Source of the DNA: an uncultured Flavobacteriaceae bacterium
GTDB taxonomy: Bacteria > Bacteroidota > Bacteroidia > Flavobacteriales > Flavobacteriaceae
Direction: 5' to 3'
Length of the DNA: 43,402 bases
NCBI GenBank assembly: GCA_937773465.1
Contig: CALJVK010000002.1
Coordinates: 1 to 43,402, forward strand
In this document: positions 8,450-17,259 of the stretch, one piece after another
Position numbering within the stretch: position 1 is the first letter of the stretch
Layout of the letters: every line of letters begins with the position of its first letter
Notes under the pieces: model-generated
Seen by the model: only the letters and a program-made list of their open reading frames with translations
What the model was told of the DNA's origin: nothing
Database searches by the model: none
Translations under genes and position numbers: made by a program

Positions 8450-9874
8450 ATGAAAAAAAACTCTAGAAGAAACTTTATAAAAAAATCATCAGTTATTGGA
8501 TCAGGTATTTTCATAGTTCCTAGAAATGTTTTGGGAGGAAATGGTTATGTTTCACCAAGTGATCAATTATTAATTGCTGCAATTGGTTCTGGTGGAAAAG
8601 GTGGAGATATTAGAAATAAATGGGCCAGTAAAGAAAGAGTTATTGCTCTTTGCGACGTCCATCCTGATGGATCTCATGGAGTATTAAAATCTAGAAAAAA
8701 ATATCCGAATGCAAATTTTTATCTTGATTTTAGAGAGCTATTAGATAAAGAAAAAGATTTAGACGCCGTAACTATTAGTACGCCTGATCACACACATGGT
8801 ATTATTGGAAATAATGCTATGAATAGAGGATTACATGCCTATATTCAAAAGCCTTTAACACATAATATTGAAGAAGCTAGAATTTTAACTAAAACTGCGA
8901 AACGAAACAAAGTAGTTACACAAATGGGTAACCAAGGAGGTTCAAGTTTAGGAGTTAATAAATTAAAAGAATGGGTTGATAATAAATTAATTGGTAAAAT
9001 CAGTAAAGTTTACTCATGGACTAATAGACCTGTTTGGCCTCAGGGATTTGAAATGCCAAAACCATCAATTTCTAAACCAGATAATTTAAATTGGGATTTG
9101 TGGTTAGGTCCAGCCCAATACAGAGATTATAGACCAGAATTTCATCCATTTAATTGGAGAGGATGGTGGGATTATGGCACTGGAGCATTAGGCGATATGG
9201 GTTGCCATGTTTTAGATGCTCCTTATAAGGTTCTGGAATTGGGATATCCAAAAGATGTTGAATGTAGTGTTGCAAATATTTATGAAAAAATGTGGAGTGC
9301 TAATTATTATCCTGAAGGCCCGCCTGCAGCTTCTTTAATTACTTTACACTTTGACAAGACTAGTAAAACCGATTCTAATGTTGAATTGATATGGATGGAC
9401 GGAGGAATAATTCCCCCTAGACCAGAAATAATTCCTGCAGAAGATTATCTAGGAGAAGAAGGAAATGGAAATGGAGTTATTATAATTGGGGACAAAGGAG
9501 TGATTTCATGTGGAGTATATGGTTTAAATCCTAAGCTATATAGAAAGGGTGAAGAAACATTACATTTTAATACAGATTTAATTCAAAAAGAAGGTCTTGA
9601 TCATATTCATCATATGGAATGGATTAATGCTTGTAAGGGAGGATATGGTAGTGACGATTATAAAAAACTTACTTCACCAATTGAGTATGCCGGTCCATTT
9701 ACTGAGACTGTATTAATGGGGAATTTAGCATTAAGAAGTTATATGTTGAAAAAAGGCAATAAATATGTAGGAAGAAAGAAATTGCTTTGGGATGGCGAAA
9801 ACACCAGAATAACTAATTTCGAGTCTGCTAACCAATTTGTTGGAAGAATAAGAAGAAAAGGTTGGAACTTATAA
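8450..9874 (+). CDS. Gfo/Idh/MocA family oxidoreductase with Tat-like signal
   Basis: A 474-residue NAD(P)-dependent sugar-oxidoreductase homologue. The N-terminus SRRNFIKKSS followed by a hydrophobic stretch looks like a Tat signal, giving a periplasmic enzyme with pre-bound cofactor. The Rossmann entry IAAIGSGGKGGD is near residue 42, the EKP-equivalent is QKPLTHN near 139, and the catalytic-region GALGDMGCHVLD near 244 carries the Asp/His pair of the family. Adjacent DUF1080 and ThuA genes suggest action on 3-keto or glucoside substrates. The actual substrate is unknown. It is the first gene of a four-gene plus-strand operon. Confidence 0.9.
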   Translation: MKKNSRRNFIKKSSVIGSGIFIVPRNVLGGNGYVSPSDQLLIAAIGSGGKGGDIRNKWASKERVIALCDVHPDGSHGVLKSRKKYPNANFYLDFRELLDKEKDLDAVTISTPDHTHGIIGNNAMNRGLHAYIQKPLTHNIEEARILTKTAKRNKVVTQMGNQGGSSLGVNKLKEWVDNKLIGKISKVYSWTNRPVWPQGFEMPKPSISKPDNLNWDLWLGPAQYRDYRPEFHPFNWRGWWDYGTGALGDMGCHVLDAPYKVLELGYPKDVECSVANIYEKMWSANYYPEGPPAASLITLHFDKTSKTDSNVELIWMDGGIIPPRPEIIPAEDYLGEEGNGNGVIIIGDKGVISCGVYGLNPKLYRKGEETLHFNTDLIQKEGLDHIHHMEWINACKGGYGSDDYKKLTSPIEYAGPFTETVLMGNLALRSYMLKKGNKYVGRKKLLWDGENTRITNFESANQFVGRIRRKGWNL

Positions 9875-9894
9875 AATTTAAAACAATAAAAGTT

Positions 9895-10650
9895 ATGAAA
9901 AAAATACTAATATTATTTACATCAATTTTGATTTTTTCCTGCAATAATAGCAATCAAAATAAAAAGTCGATAGACTCTATTCCTATGACACACATTAATG
10001 ATCCTGGAATTGAGGGTGAATGGGTGTCTTTAATTCAACAAAACACAATGGATGGTTGGCATTATTTTCAAGATGATGGTAAAAAAACAGGCTGGGATAT
10101 AAAAGACGGTGTTTTAACATTCACATCTGCTAATGCATCTGGAAAGGGAGATAAAAGTTTAGTTAGTGATAAGGAATATACAAGTTTTAAAATTCATCTT
10201 GAATGGAACGTGAGTTCTATGTCTAATAGTGGCTTTTTTTGGGGGGTTAAAGAAGATATGAAATACGAGTATCCTTTTGTTACTGGTCCTGAGATTCAAA
10301 TTTTAGATCCTGAAATGCCCGATGGCCCTTTAACTCAGGCTGGTGCATTGTACGGAATGATTGCTCCATCTGAGTGGGTTACAAATCCTGCTGGAGAATG
10401 GAATACTTATGATATTACAATTGACCACAACAAAAATATTGGAATCGTTGTTCATAATGGCACAGAAATTGTAAAGTTTCCATTAAGTGGAAAGAAATGG
10501 GATGCAATGGTTGAACCTACAAAGTTTAATAATTGTGATCAAGAACCTTGGCAAAATTGTGACTTTGGTAAATTTAAAACAGGAAAAATAAGTATTCAAG
10601 ATCATCCAGGTGTAATATCATTTAGAAATATAAAAATCTTAGAACTCTAA
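9895..10650 (+). CDS. DUF1080 (3-keto-disaccharide hydrolase family) lipoprotein
   Basis: The start is ATG 9895, giving MKKILILFTSILIFSC with a lipobox Cys; an upstream in-frame TTG at 9862 would spoil the signal peptide. The mature part is a concanavalin-like beta-sandwich of the DUF1080 type: GWHYFQDDGKKTGWDIKDG, SGFFWGVKED, GPEIQILD, and the typical ending ISIQDHPGVISFRNIKIL. Family members cleave glycosidic bonds of 3-keto-glycosides made by partner dehydrogenases, by an elimination-type route. Here the flanking Gfo/Idh/MocA and GMC dehydrogenases could supply such 3-keto sugars. Activity and substrate are inferred. Confidence 0.88.
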   Translation: MKKILILFTSILIFSCNNSNQNKKSIDSIPMTHINDPGIEGEWVSLIQQNTMDGWHYFQDDGKKTGWDIKDGVLTFTSANASGKGDKSLVSDKEYTSFKIHLEWNVSSMSNSGFFWGVKEDMKYEYPFVTGPEIQILDPEMPDGPLTQAGALYGMIAPSEWVTNPAGEWNTYDITIDHNKNIGIVVHNGTEIVKFPLSGKKWDAMVEPTKFNNCDQEPWQNCDFGKFKTGKISIQDHPGVISFRNIKILEL

Positions 10651-10659
10651 CAAATAATA

Positions 10660-12378
10660 ATGCAAATTAAAGAAAACTTAAAAGAATACGATGTTATAAT
10701 CGTTGGTTCAGGTGCTGGAGGAGGAATGGCTAGTAAAATTTTATCAGAAGCCGGACTAAAAATAGCTATTGTTGAGGCGGGTCCTTTTTATGATCCAGCA
10801 AATCCGGATCAAATGACACAAATGAAGTGGGCTTACGATTCGCCAAGAAGAGGAGCAGGTACAACTAGACCCTTTGGTGATTTTGATCAAGCATATGGTG
10901 GATGGGATATTGAAGGAGAGCCATATACACAAAAAGGTGAATCAGAATTTAGATGGTTTAGGTCTAGAATGTTAGGAGGAAGAACAAATCATTGGGGAAG
11001 GATTTCATTGAGATTTGGTCCAGAAGATTTTAAAAAGAAATCAATTGATGGATTAGGCGATGATTGGCCTATTGGTTATGATGATATTAAGCCTTATTAT
11101 GATAAAGTAGATAAATTAATTGGAGTTTTTGGAAGTAAAGAAAATTTATATAATGATCCTGATGGTTTTTTTCTTCCACCACCAAAACCTAGACTACATG
11201 AGTTATTTTATATTAAAGGAGCTAGAAAAAGTAGTGTAAAAGTAATGCCCTCCCGTCTATCTGTTTTAACTAAAAGAATAAATAATGAAAGAGGTGTGTG
11301 TTTTTATTGTAGACAGTGCGCTAGAAGTTGTTCAGTATATGCAGATTTTTCAGCTGGTTCATGTTTAATTTTTCCAGCTCAAGATAATGGAGGACAAATT
11401 GATTTATATGTCAATTCAATGGTAAGAACAGTTACAACTAATGAGGAGGGTAAAGCTACAGGAGTATCGTTTATAAATAAAGAAGATAGAACAGAGTATA
11501 AATTAAAAGCTAAAGTAGTTGTTTTAGCTGCTTCTGCTTGTAGTAGTGCTCGAATATTATTGAATTCTAAAAGTAAACAACATCCTAATGGTTTAGGAAA
11601 TAGCAGTGATGTTGTTGGTAAGTATTTACATGATTCAACAGGTGGGGGTAGAATGGCTTTTCTACCTGAACTAGTTGATAGAAAAATTTATAATGAGGAT
11701 GGTGTTGGAGGAATGCATGTTTATTCACCCTGGTGGTTAGATAATAAAAATTTGAATTTCCCAAGAGGATATCACATTGAAGTTTGGGGTGGTATGGGAT
11801 CTCCATCTTATGGCTCAGGATTTAATGTTAACGATTTAAACAAGTTTTTTGGAATAAAAGTCGGAGGTTATGGTGATATGTTAAGGACTGATATGAGGAA
11901 ATATTATGGTACCGTTGTTGGAATGGATGGAAGAGGGGAATCGATTGCCATGAAAAGTAATTATTGTGAAATTGATCCAGATAAAGTTGACGAATTTGGA
12001 GTTCCCGTTTTAAGGTTTAATTATAAATGGTCTAATCATGAAGTTAATCAAGCAAAGCATATGCAGGATACTTTTGAAGAAATTATTCATAATATGGGCG
12101 GTATTGCTCTAGGAGATAAGCCTGGAATTAATAAAAATTATGGACTTACAAAACCTGGTGAGATTATTCACGAGGTTGGAACAACTAGAATGGGAAGCGA
12201 CCCAAAAACATCTGTTGTTAATGAATTCGAACAATTGCATGATGTTTCAAATGTATTTGTAGTTGACGCAGGTCCATTTGTTTCTCAAGCAGATAAAAAT
12301 CCAACTTGGACAATTATGGCTTTAGCATGGAGAACATCGGATTATATTGTAGATCAATTTAAAAAACAAAATTTTTAA
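10660..12378 (+). CDS. GMC-family FAD dehydrogenase with a cysteine cluster (glucoside 3-dehydrogenase-like catalytic subunit)
   Basis: A 572-residue flavoprotein. The FAD-binding site DVIIVGSGAGGGMASK is near residue 10, followed by MLGGRTNHWGR and the C-terminal GMC catalytic region with the His in IIHEVGTTRMG and the Asn in NPTWTIMALAWR. Cys 214, 217, 220 and 224 form CxxCxxCxxxC, at about the position where bacterial FAD glucose dehydrogenase carries a [3Fe-4S] cluster. It lacks its own signal peptide and is followed after 3 bases by a subunit-3 gene whose signal probably exports the pair. Oxidation of sugar C3 is inferred from the neighbours; gluconate- or glucose-type oxidation is the alternative. 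Confidence 0.9.
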   Translation: MQIKENLKEYDVIIVGSGAGGGMASKILSEAGLKIAIVEAGPFYDPANPDQMTQMKWAYDSPRRGAGTTRPFGDFDQAYGGWDIEGEPYTQKGESEFRWFRSRMLGGRTNHWGRISLRFGPEDFKKKSIDGLGDDWPIGYDDIKPYYDKVDKLIGVFGSKENLYNDPDGFFLPPPKPRLHELFYIKGARKSSVKVMPSRLSVLTKRINNERGVCFYCRQCARSCSVYADFSAGSCLIFPAQDNGGQIDLYVNSMVRTVTTNEEGKATGVSFINKEDRTEYKLKAKVVVLAASACSSARILLNSKSKQHPNGLGNSSDVVGKYLHDSTGGGRMAFLPELVDRKIYNEDGVGGMHVYSPWWLDNKNLNFPRGYHIEVWGGMGSPSYGSGFNVNDLNKFFGIKVGGYGDMLRTDMRKYYGTVVGMDGRGESIAMKSNYCEIDPDKVDEFGVPVLRFNYKWSNHEVNQAKHMQDTFEEIIHNMGGIALGDKPGINKNYGLTKPGEIIHEVGTTRMGSDPKTSVVNEFEQLHDVSNVFVVDAGPFVSQADKNPTWTIMALAWRTSDYIVDQFKKQNF

Positions 12379-12381
12379 TGT

Positions 12382-13089
12382 ATGAACAGAAGAGATAGTT
12401 TGAAATCATTAGCATTTGGTTCTATAGGATTAGGTGTTTTGTTAGAAGGTTGTGTTTCAGGAGTTGATAGTGAAACAGTAGCAGATTCTTTAAAAAAGTT
12501 TAGCTATGGAAGAACTCCAAAAGAAAAAGAGTATGATAAATTACTTTTCTCAAAAAAGTGTTTTACTAATAATCAAATGAAACTAATTTCTGAAATTAGT
12601 AATTTGATACTTCCTCCAAACGAGTTTGGATCTATTAATGACGCTGAAGTGCCAGAGTTAATTGAATTCATGGCAAAGGATATTCCTAGCTATGAGACTC
12701 CTTTAAAAGAAGGCTTGACTGCCTTAAATCAACAATCTAATATAAAGTTTAAAAAAATATTTATTGATTGTGATATGATTCAGCAAAAATCAATATTAGA
12801 TCAAATGGCTTATCCAGATCCTGATTTATCAAGTTCAGAGCAAAGTAAAGATGTTAAATGGTTTTCTTTATTTAGAAATTTAACAATGACAGGCTATTAT
12901 ACCTCTAAAGTTGGAATTGAAGAACTTGGATACAAAGGAAATACTCCAAATGTTTGGGATGGCGTTCCTCAGGACGTTTTGGATCAGTATGGATTATCTT
13001 ATGATAAAGAATGGCTGGATAAGTGTGTAGATCAAACAAAAAGAAACGAAGTAGCTGAGTGGGATAAAGACGGTAATTTAATTACTTGA
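12382..13089 (+). CDS. Gluconate 2-dehydrogenase subunit 3 family protein
   Basis: The 235-residue small-subunit partner of the GMC dehydrogenase. The N-terminus MNRRDSLKSLAFGSIGLGVLLEGC combines a twin-arginine motif with a Cys that could be a lipobox, so the complex may be Tat-exported and anchored. The body has the subunit-3 helical pattern (LISEISNLILPPN, GSINDAEVPELIEFMAKDI, GYYTSKVGIEELGYKG). In characterised systems this subunit is a chaperone or hitchhiker needed for export and activity of the flavin subunit. It is the last gene of the operon; a hairpin terminator follows 17 bases later. Confidence 0.9.
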   Translation: MNRRDSLKSLAFGSIGLGVLLEGCVSGVDSETVADSLKKFSYGRTPKEKEYDKLLFSKKCFTNNQMKLISEISNLILPPNEFGSINDAEVPELIEFMAKDIPSYETPLKEGLTALNQQSNIKFKKIFIDCDMIQQKSILDQMAYPDPDLSSSEQSKDVKWFSLFRNLTMTGYYTSKVGIEELGYKGNTPNVWDGVPQDVLDQYGLSYDKEWLDKCVDQTKRNEVAEWDKDGNLIT

Positions 13090-13106
13090 GATTAGTACAA
13101 AAGCAA

Positions 13107-13130
13107 AAAGCCTCTATAAATAGAGACTTT
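13107..13130. terminator. Bidirectional hairpin terminator between the sugar operon and tRNA-Phe
   Basis: AAAG-c-CTCTA-taaa-TAGAG-a-CTTT forms a stem with one mismatch and a 4-base loop. Read on the minus strand it is followed by a T run and would end the tRNA-Phe transcript; read on the plus strand it follows the operon ending at 13089. Confidence 0.65.
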
Positions 13131-13132
13131 TG

Positions 13133-13205
13133 TGGTACCTCCAGGAATCGAACCAGGGACACAAGGATTTTCAGTCCTTTGCTCTACCAACTGAGCTAAG
13201 GTACC
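13133..13205 (-). tRNA. tRNA-Phe (GAA)
   Basis: A 73-nt cloverleaf on the minus strand: acceptor GGTACCT/AGGTACC, D arm GCTC..GAGC, anticodon stem AAGGA/TCCTT with loop CTGAAAA (anticodon GAA), T loop TTCGATT, discriminator A. CCA is not encoded. The T stem reads CCTGG on both sides, giving a central U-U mismatch at positions 51:63. Confidence 0.96.
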
Positions 13206-13226
13206 ATTGCTTTTTTTTTGCAAGAG

Positions 13227-13257
13227 CAAATATATATTCTTTTATTAGAGAAGCAAA
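13227..13257 (-). promoter_or_regulatory. Promoter of tRNA-Phe (Bacteroidota type)
   Basis: On the minus strand a TTTG (13254-13257) and a TATATTTG (13227-13234) are separated by exactly 19 bases, matching the Bacteroidota consensus TTTG-N19-TAnnTTTG. The -7 box lies 21 bases before the tRNA 5' end. It also supports the phylum assignment. Confidence 0.75.
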
Positions 13258-13284
13258 AAATCATTTAATAAATCTTCTTTATTT

Positions 13285-14031
13285 TTGAACTTAAATAGAA
13301 ATAATTTGAATATAGTAATAGATTTAGGCAATTCTTCTTTAAAAGTTGCTCTTTTTGAAAAAAAAATATTAGTAGAGAAATTTATTTTTACTAATTATAA
13401 GTTTAACGATATCTCAAATATCTTTAAAAGAAACAGTATTAAAAATTCGATTATTTCAAATGTTTCGAATTTGGATGAAAATATTTTAAATTTCTTAAAA
13501 AGTAATTCTAATTTAATTTCTATTAACCAAACTACAAATTTGCTATTTACTAATTTGTATAAAACTAAAACCTCATTAGGTAGTGATAGAGTAGCACTTG
13601 TCAGCGCTGCGTCACTTGATTTTTCAAATGAAAATGTATTGATTATTGATGCAGGAACCTGTATTACATATGATTTTAAAAACAATAAAAATGAGTATTT
13701 GGGTGGTAGTATATCCCCTGGAATTAAAATGAGATTTAAATCTTTAAATAAAGAAACTGCCAATTTACCTTTATCCAACATTGATTTTGATCATAAGTTG
13801 ATTGGAAATGACACTTTAAGTTCAATTAGTTCAGGTGTTATTAATGGAGTTGTTTTTGAAATAGAAGGTGTTATTAACAAATACAATGATAGGTTTAAAA
13901 ACATTAAGATAATTTTAACAGGTGGTGATTCTAATTTTTTGCTCAAGAAGATAAAAAATACCATCTTTGCTGATCAAAATTTCCTGCTTAAAGGTTTAAA
14001 TAATCTTATAGAGGTTAATACCAAAAAATGA
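13285..14031 (+). CDS. coaX: Type III pantothenate kinase
   Basis: Phosphorylates pantothenate, the first step of coenzyme A synthesis; cytoplasmic dimer of the ASKHA fold. Motifs are VIDLGNSSLKVALF at the N-terminus, TSLGSDRVALVSAA (GxDR) near residue 95, DAGTCITYDF near 120 and GGSISPGIKMRF near 137. Two TTG starts are possible: 13285, or 13306, which would begin MNIVIDLGN and fits family N-termini better. The 248 (or 241) residues are normal. It overlaps the next gene by 4 bases (ATGA). Confidence 0.94.
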   Translation: MNLNRNNLNIVIDLGNSSLKVALFEKKILVEKFIFTNYKFNDISNIFKRNSIKNSIISNVSNLDENILNFLKSNSNLISINQTTNLLFTNLYKTKTSLGSDRVALVSAASLDFSNENVLIIDAGTCITYDFKNNKNEYLGGSISPGIKMRFKSLNKETANLPLSNIDFDHKLIGNDTLSSISSGVINGVVFEIEGVINKYNDRFKNIKIILTGGDSNFLLKKIKNTIFADQNFLLKGLNNLIEVNTKK

Positions 14032-15284
14032 AAAAATTTTTATTTACTGTTTTATTTTCTATAGTTTCTTTTTATAATTTTTCACAATCAGGAACTTCGT
14101 CACCTTATTCTTTTTATGGAGTAGGTACAAGTACTTTTAAAGGTTCGATTGACAACAGATCTATGGGAGGATTAAGTGTTTATTCAGACAGTATACATTT
14201 AAGTTTAACAAATCCTGCGTCTTTATCTGAACTTAAAAGAGTTAATTACTCTCTTGGAATAACATATGATAATTTAACATTTAAATCTGAAAATGCTAAT
14301 GAGAATTCAAACAGTTCTAATGTTAATTATTTAGCTGTTGGAATTCCAACAAAGCACTTTGCTTTTGCTTTTGGTGTAGTTCCACAAACATCTGTAGGTT
14401 ATCTTTTAGAAAGTAATGATGAGACAGTAACTCCAAATGTTATAGACAGATACAGAGGAGAGGGAGGTGTTAATACTGCTTTTTTAACTTTTGGATTTAG
14501 GCTTTTTGATAAAATAAGTTTAGGATTAACAACGAATTATGAATTTGGAAATTTAAACCATATTACAACTCGATTTTTAGAGGATATTGAGTTAGCCACA
14601 AGACTTGAAAGTAATTCCTCATTGAGTGGAGTGAATTATGTATATTCTTTATTGTTCAGAGAAAAAATATCAGAAAATTTAATATTACACGCTACTTATA
14701 TTACAAGTCAAAAATATAATTTAGGCTCTACTAACACCCAAACATTATCAACATACTCCCTTACTAATCAATATGGTGGTGATGAAGAAGTAATTGATTT
14801 AGGTGCAATGAGTTTAGATAAAACTGAAATTACAGTCCCAAAATCTCAAACTTTTGGATTAGGGTTAGGAGTTGATACTAAATGGTTTGTTGGAGCAGAG
14901 TATAAATTAGTTGACGGAGGAGGATTAAACAATAAGTTGTTTAATCTAAAAAACGTTGATTTTAAAAAAGGATCTAAATTTTCTATTGGAGGGTTTTATA
15001 TTCCGAAATTTGACTCCTTTACTAGTTTTTTTAGTAGACTCGTTTACAGGGGCGGTTTAAGAATAGAAAATACAGGTCTTTACATAGAGGATCAAGCAAT
15101 AAAAGAGGTTGGTTTAAACTTTGGATTTGGAATTCCTTTTCAAGGGTTTTCTAATGTTAATTTAGGTTTTGAAGTTGGAAAAAGAGGAACTACTAACGCT
15201 GGATTAATACAAGAAAATTTCTTTAGTGTTAGACTAGGAATGTCATTAAGTGATCTTTGGTTTGTGAAAAACAAATACAATTAA
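14028..15284 (+). CDS. Outer membrane beta-barrel protein, OMPP1/FadL-like
   Basis: A 418-residue protein with signal peptide MKKFLFTVLFSIVSFYNFSQ, then alternating aromatic/small beta-strand pattern throughout. The start of the mature protein (SSPYSFYGVGTST, RSMGGLSVYSD, LTNPASLSELKRVNY) is typical of flavobacterial FadL/OMPP1-like porins, which pass hydrophobic compounds across the outer membrane. Ligand not deducible. The gene overlaps coaX and precedes the TPR and lptC genes, an order common in flavobacteria, so it may be part of an envelope gene set. Confidence 0.82.
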   Translation: MKKFLFTVLFSIVSFYNFSQSGTSSPYSFYGVGTSTFKGSIDNRSMGGLSVYSDSIHLSLTNPASLSELKRVNYSLGITYDNLTFKSENANENSNSSNVNYLAVGIPTKHFAFAFGVVPQTSVGYLLESNDETVTPNVIDRYRGEGGVNTAFLTFGFRLFDKISLGLTTNYEFGNLNHITTRFLEDIELATRLESNSSLSGVNYVYSLLFREKISENLILHATYITSQKYNLGSTNTQTLSTYSLTNQYGGDEEVIDLGAMSLDKTEITVPKSQTFGLGLGVDTKWFVGAEYKLVDGGGLNNKLFNLKNVDFKKGSKFSIGGFYIPKFDSFTSFFSRLVYRGGLRIENTGLYIEDQAIKEVGLNFGFGIPFQGFSNVNLGFEVGKRGTTNAGLIQENFFSVRLGMSLSDLWFVKNKYN

Positions 15285-15333
15285 TAAATTAGGCATCGTT
15301 TTTGATTTCTAAAAAAATATAGAATTGATTATT

Positions 15334-16722
15334 ATGAAAAACATCATCACTTGTACCTTAACATTTTTGTTTTCAATTACTGTATTATCTCAATCAAATG
15401 AAGAATGTTTTTCAAATCTTTCAATTTTCGCTGAGTATGCAAAAGTTAAAAATTATAAAGAAGCATACCAACCATGGTTGGACTTAAAGAGTGAATGTCC
15501 AGATATAAATTCTGCAGTATATGTACTTGGTGAAAGAATGTTAAAGTCTTTTATTAAAAATTCTGAAGGTAACGCTAAAGATGAGTTTCAAGAAGATTTA
15601 GTGGATTTATATGACGAGTGGTTAACTTATTTTCCGAAATCTAAAAGAGGAGTAAGTGAGGTCGGTAAGATATTAGCAATAAAAGCTCAAACTTTGATTG
15701 ATTACAAATTAGCTGAGGACTCTGAGATATTTGAAATATACGATCAAGCATTTACTAAAGATTCAAAAAGTTTCAAATCTCCTAAAGGATTGTATAATTA
15801 TTTTAAAATTTATTTTAGATTATACAAGACTGGAATTGAAGATGTAACCTTAGAGAAAGTATTTGAAAAATATGAAGAATTAACTGAAAAGTTTGAGTTT
15901 GAGATGAGTGCCTATACATTAAAGTTAGATAAACTTTTAGAAAAAGAAAATAATGGAGATCCACTTTCTATTAGAGAAACAAAAAATAAAAGAGTTTATG
16001 AAGTTAATATGGTAGCATGTAATACTTATTTAAATAATCTGAATACTATAATTGCCAAAGAGTCTACTTGTGAAAACTTAATCCCATTATATAGAAAAAA
16101 CTTTGATAAATTTAAATCAGATTCAGTATGGCTTAATAGAGCAGCAAGTAGAATGGATAGTAAAGATTGCTCTGATGATCCGTTATTTGTAGAATTAGTA
16201 GAAGCGTTACATGCGCTAAATCCTTCAGCTAACTCAGCTTATTATTTAGGTTTATTAAATGACAAAAAAGGGGAAACTAATTTAGCAATTCAATATTACA
16301 ATGAATCTATTGAGTTAGAATCTAATAATTTAAAAAAAGCAAAAACTCTTTACAAAATTGCACTTAAGTTTAAGAAGTCTGGTCAATTTTCAAAATCTAG
16401 AACATATGCCAATAAAGCGCTAGGATTTCAACCTTCAATGGGCAGAGCTTATTTACTTATAGCTAACTTATACGCCAGTAGTGCAAATAATTGCGGAAAA
16501 ACACAATTTGAAAAAAGATCTATTTATTGGTTGGCTTTAAAACAAGCGAAAAAAGCTGCTTCTGTTGATGCTTCTATAAGAAAACTAGCAAATAAAACAG
16601 CTTTAAGTTACAAGGGAAGAGCTCCTTCAAAAACAGATATTTTTAGTGAAGCTATGAGTGGTAAAACTATTTCCTTCAAATGTTGGATAGGAAAATCAGT
16701 TACTGTACCTTCACTAAACTGA
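15334..16722 (+). CDS. Exported tetratricopeptide repeat protein
   Basis: The start is ATG 15334 (MKNIITCTLTFLFSITVLSQ, a signal peptide); an in-frame TTG nine bases earlier is unlikely. The 462-residue protein is all-helical in appearance. A TPR pair is visible near residues 300-385 (AYYLGLLNDKKGETNLAIQY; TLYKIALKFKKSGQFSKSRT). Such proteins usually hold partner proteins in the periplasm; no partner can be named. The stop codon overlaps the lptC start by one base (TGATG), which ties it to LPS export genes. Confidence 0.82.
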   Translation: MKNIITCTLTFLFSITVLSQSNEECFSNLSIFAEYAKVKNYKEAYQPWLDLKSECPDINSAVYVLGERMLKSFIKNSEGNAKDEFQEDLVDLYDEWLTYFPKSKRGVSEVGKILAIKAQTLIDYKLAEDSEIFEIYDQAFTKDSKSFKSPKGLYNYFKIYFRLYKTGIEDVTLEKVFEKYEELTEKFEFEMSAYTLKLDKLLEKENNGDPLSIRETKNKRVYEVNMVACNTYLNNLNTIIAKESTCENLIPLYRKNFDKFKSDSVWLNRAASRMDSKDCSDDPLFVELVEALHALNPSANSAYYLGLLNDKKGETNLAIQYYNESIELESNNLKKAKTLYKIALKFKKSGQFSKSRTYANKALGFQPSMGRAYLLIANLYASSANNCGKTQFEKRSIYWLALKQAKKAASVDASIRKLANKTALSYKGRAPSKTDIFSEAMSGKTISFKCWIGKSVTVPSLN

Positions 16723-17252
16723 TGAGTTTTTTAAGATTTTTAGTATTATTTTTCCTTTTTTCGTGTGAAGATAATTTCCAAGAAATTCAAAATATAAATA
16801 ATAAAAACATTCTACCAGTTGGTGTTACAGAAAATTTAAAATTAATATATACTGATTCTGCAAAAGTAAAAGCGATTCTTTATTCTAGTTTAAATAAAGA
16901 TTATTCAAATAAAATTTTTCCATATTCTGAATTCCCCAATGGTATTAAAATTTCTTTTTTTGATAATGAAAATAATGAAACAATAGTTACGTCACAATAT
17001 GCAATAATGTATAACAAAACTAATATTGTTGATATGAAAGGAAACGTAATTATTAATAATCATGATGGTTCTGAACTTAAAACTAGTCAATTGTACTGGG
17101 ATCCTGAACAAGAATGGTTATTTACGGAAGAAAAATTTACATTTATAAATGTTGATTATGATATTGTAGCTACCAGATTAGATGCTAATAGATCGTTTAC
17201 TATATTTAATACAGGAAAACTTGATGGCAAAGTTTTAGTTGATGACAAATAA
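16722..17252 (+). CDS. lptC: LPS export periplasmic protein LptC (lipoprotein type)
   Basis: The start is ATG 16722, overlapping the previous stop, giving MSFLRFLVLFFLFSC, a lipoprotein signal with lipobox Cys. Upstream in-frame starts (16680) would lie inside the TPR gene. The 176-residue protein has the LptC/OstA-like beta pattern (LIYTDSAKVKAILYSS, FPNGIKISFFDNENN, KGNVIINNHDGSELKTSQLY). LptC passes LPS from the LptBFG complex to LptA. Family assignment rests on this pattern and on gene order. Confidence 0.87.
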   Translation: MSFLRFLVLFFLFSCEDNFQEIQNINNKNILPVGVTENLKLIYTDSAKVKAILYSSLNKDYSNKIFPYSEFPNGIKISFFDNENNETIVTSQYAIMYNKTNIVDMKGNVIINNHDGSELKTSQLYWDPEQEWLFTEEKFTFINVDYDIVATRLDANRSFTIFNTGKLDGKVLVDDK

Positions 17253-17259
17253 TTAAAGC

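Noticed and set aside
9862..9894. Earlier TTG start for the DUF1080 lipoprotein
   Set aside because: It would add 11 residues before a clean lipoprotein signal and overlap the preceding gene; ATG 9895 is preferred.
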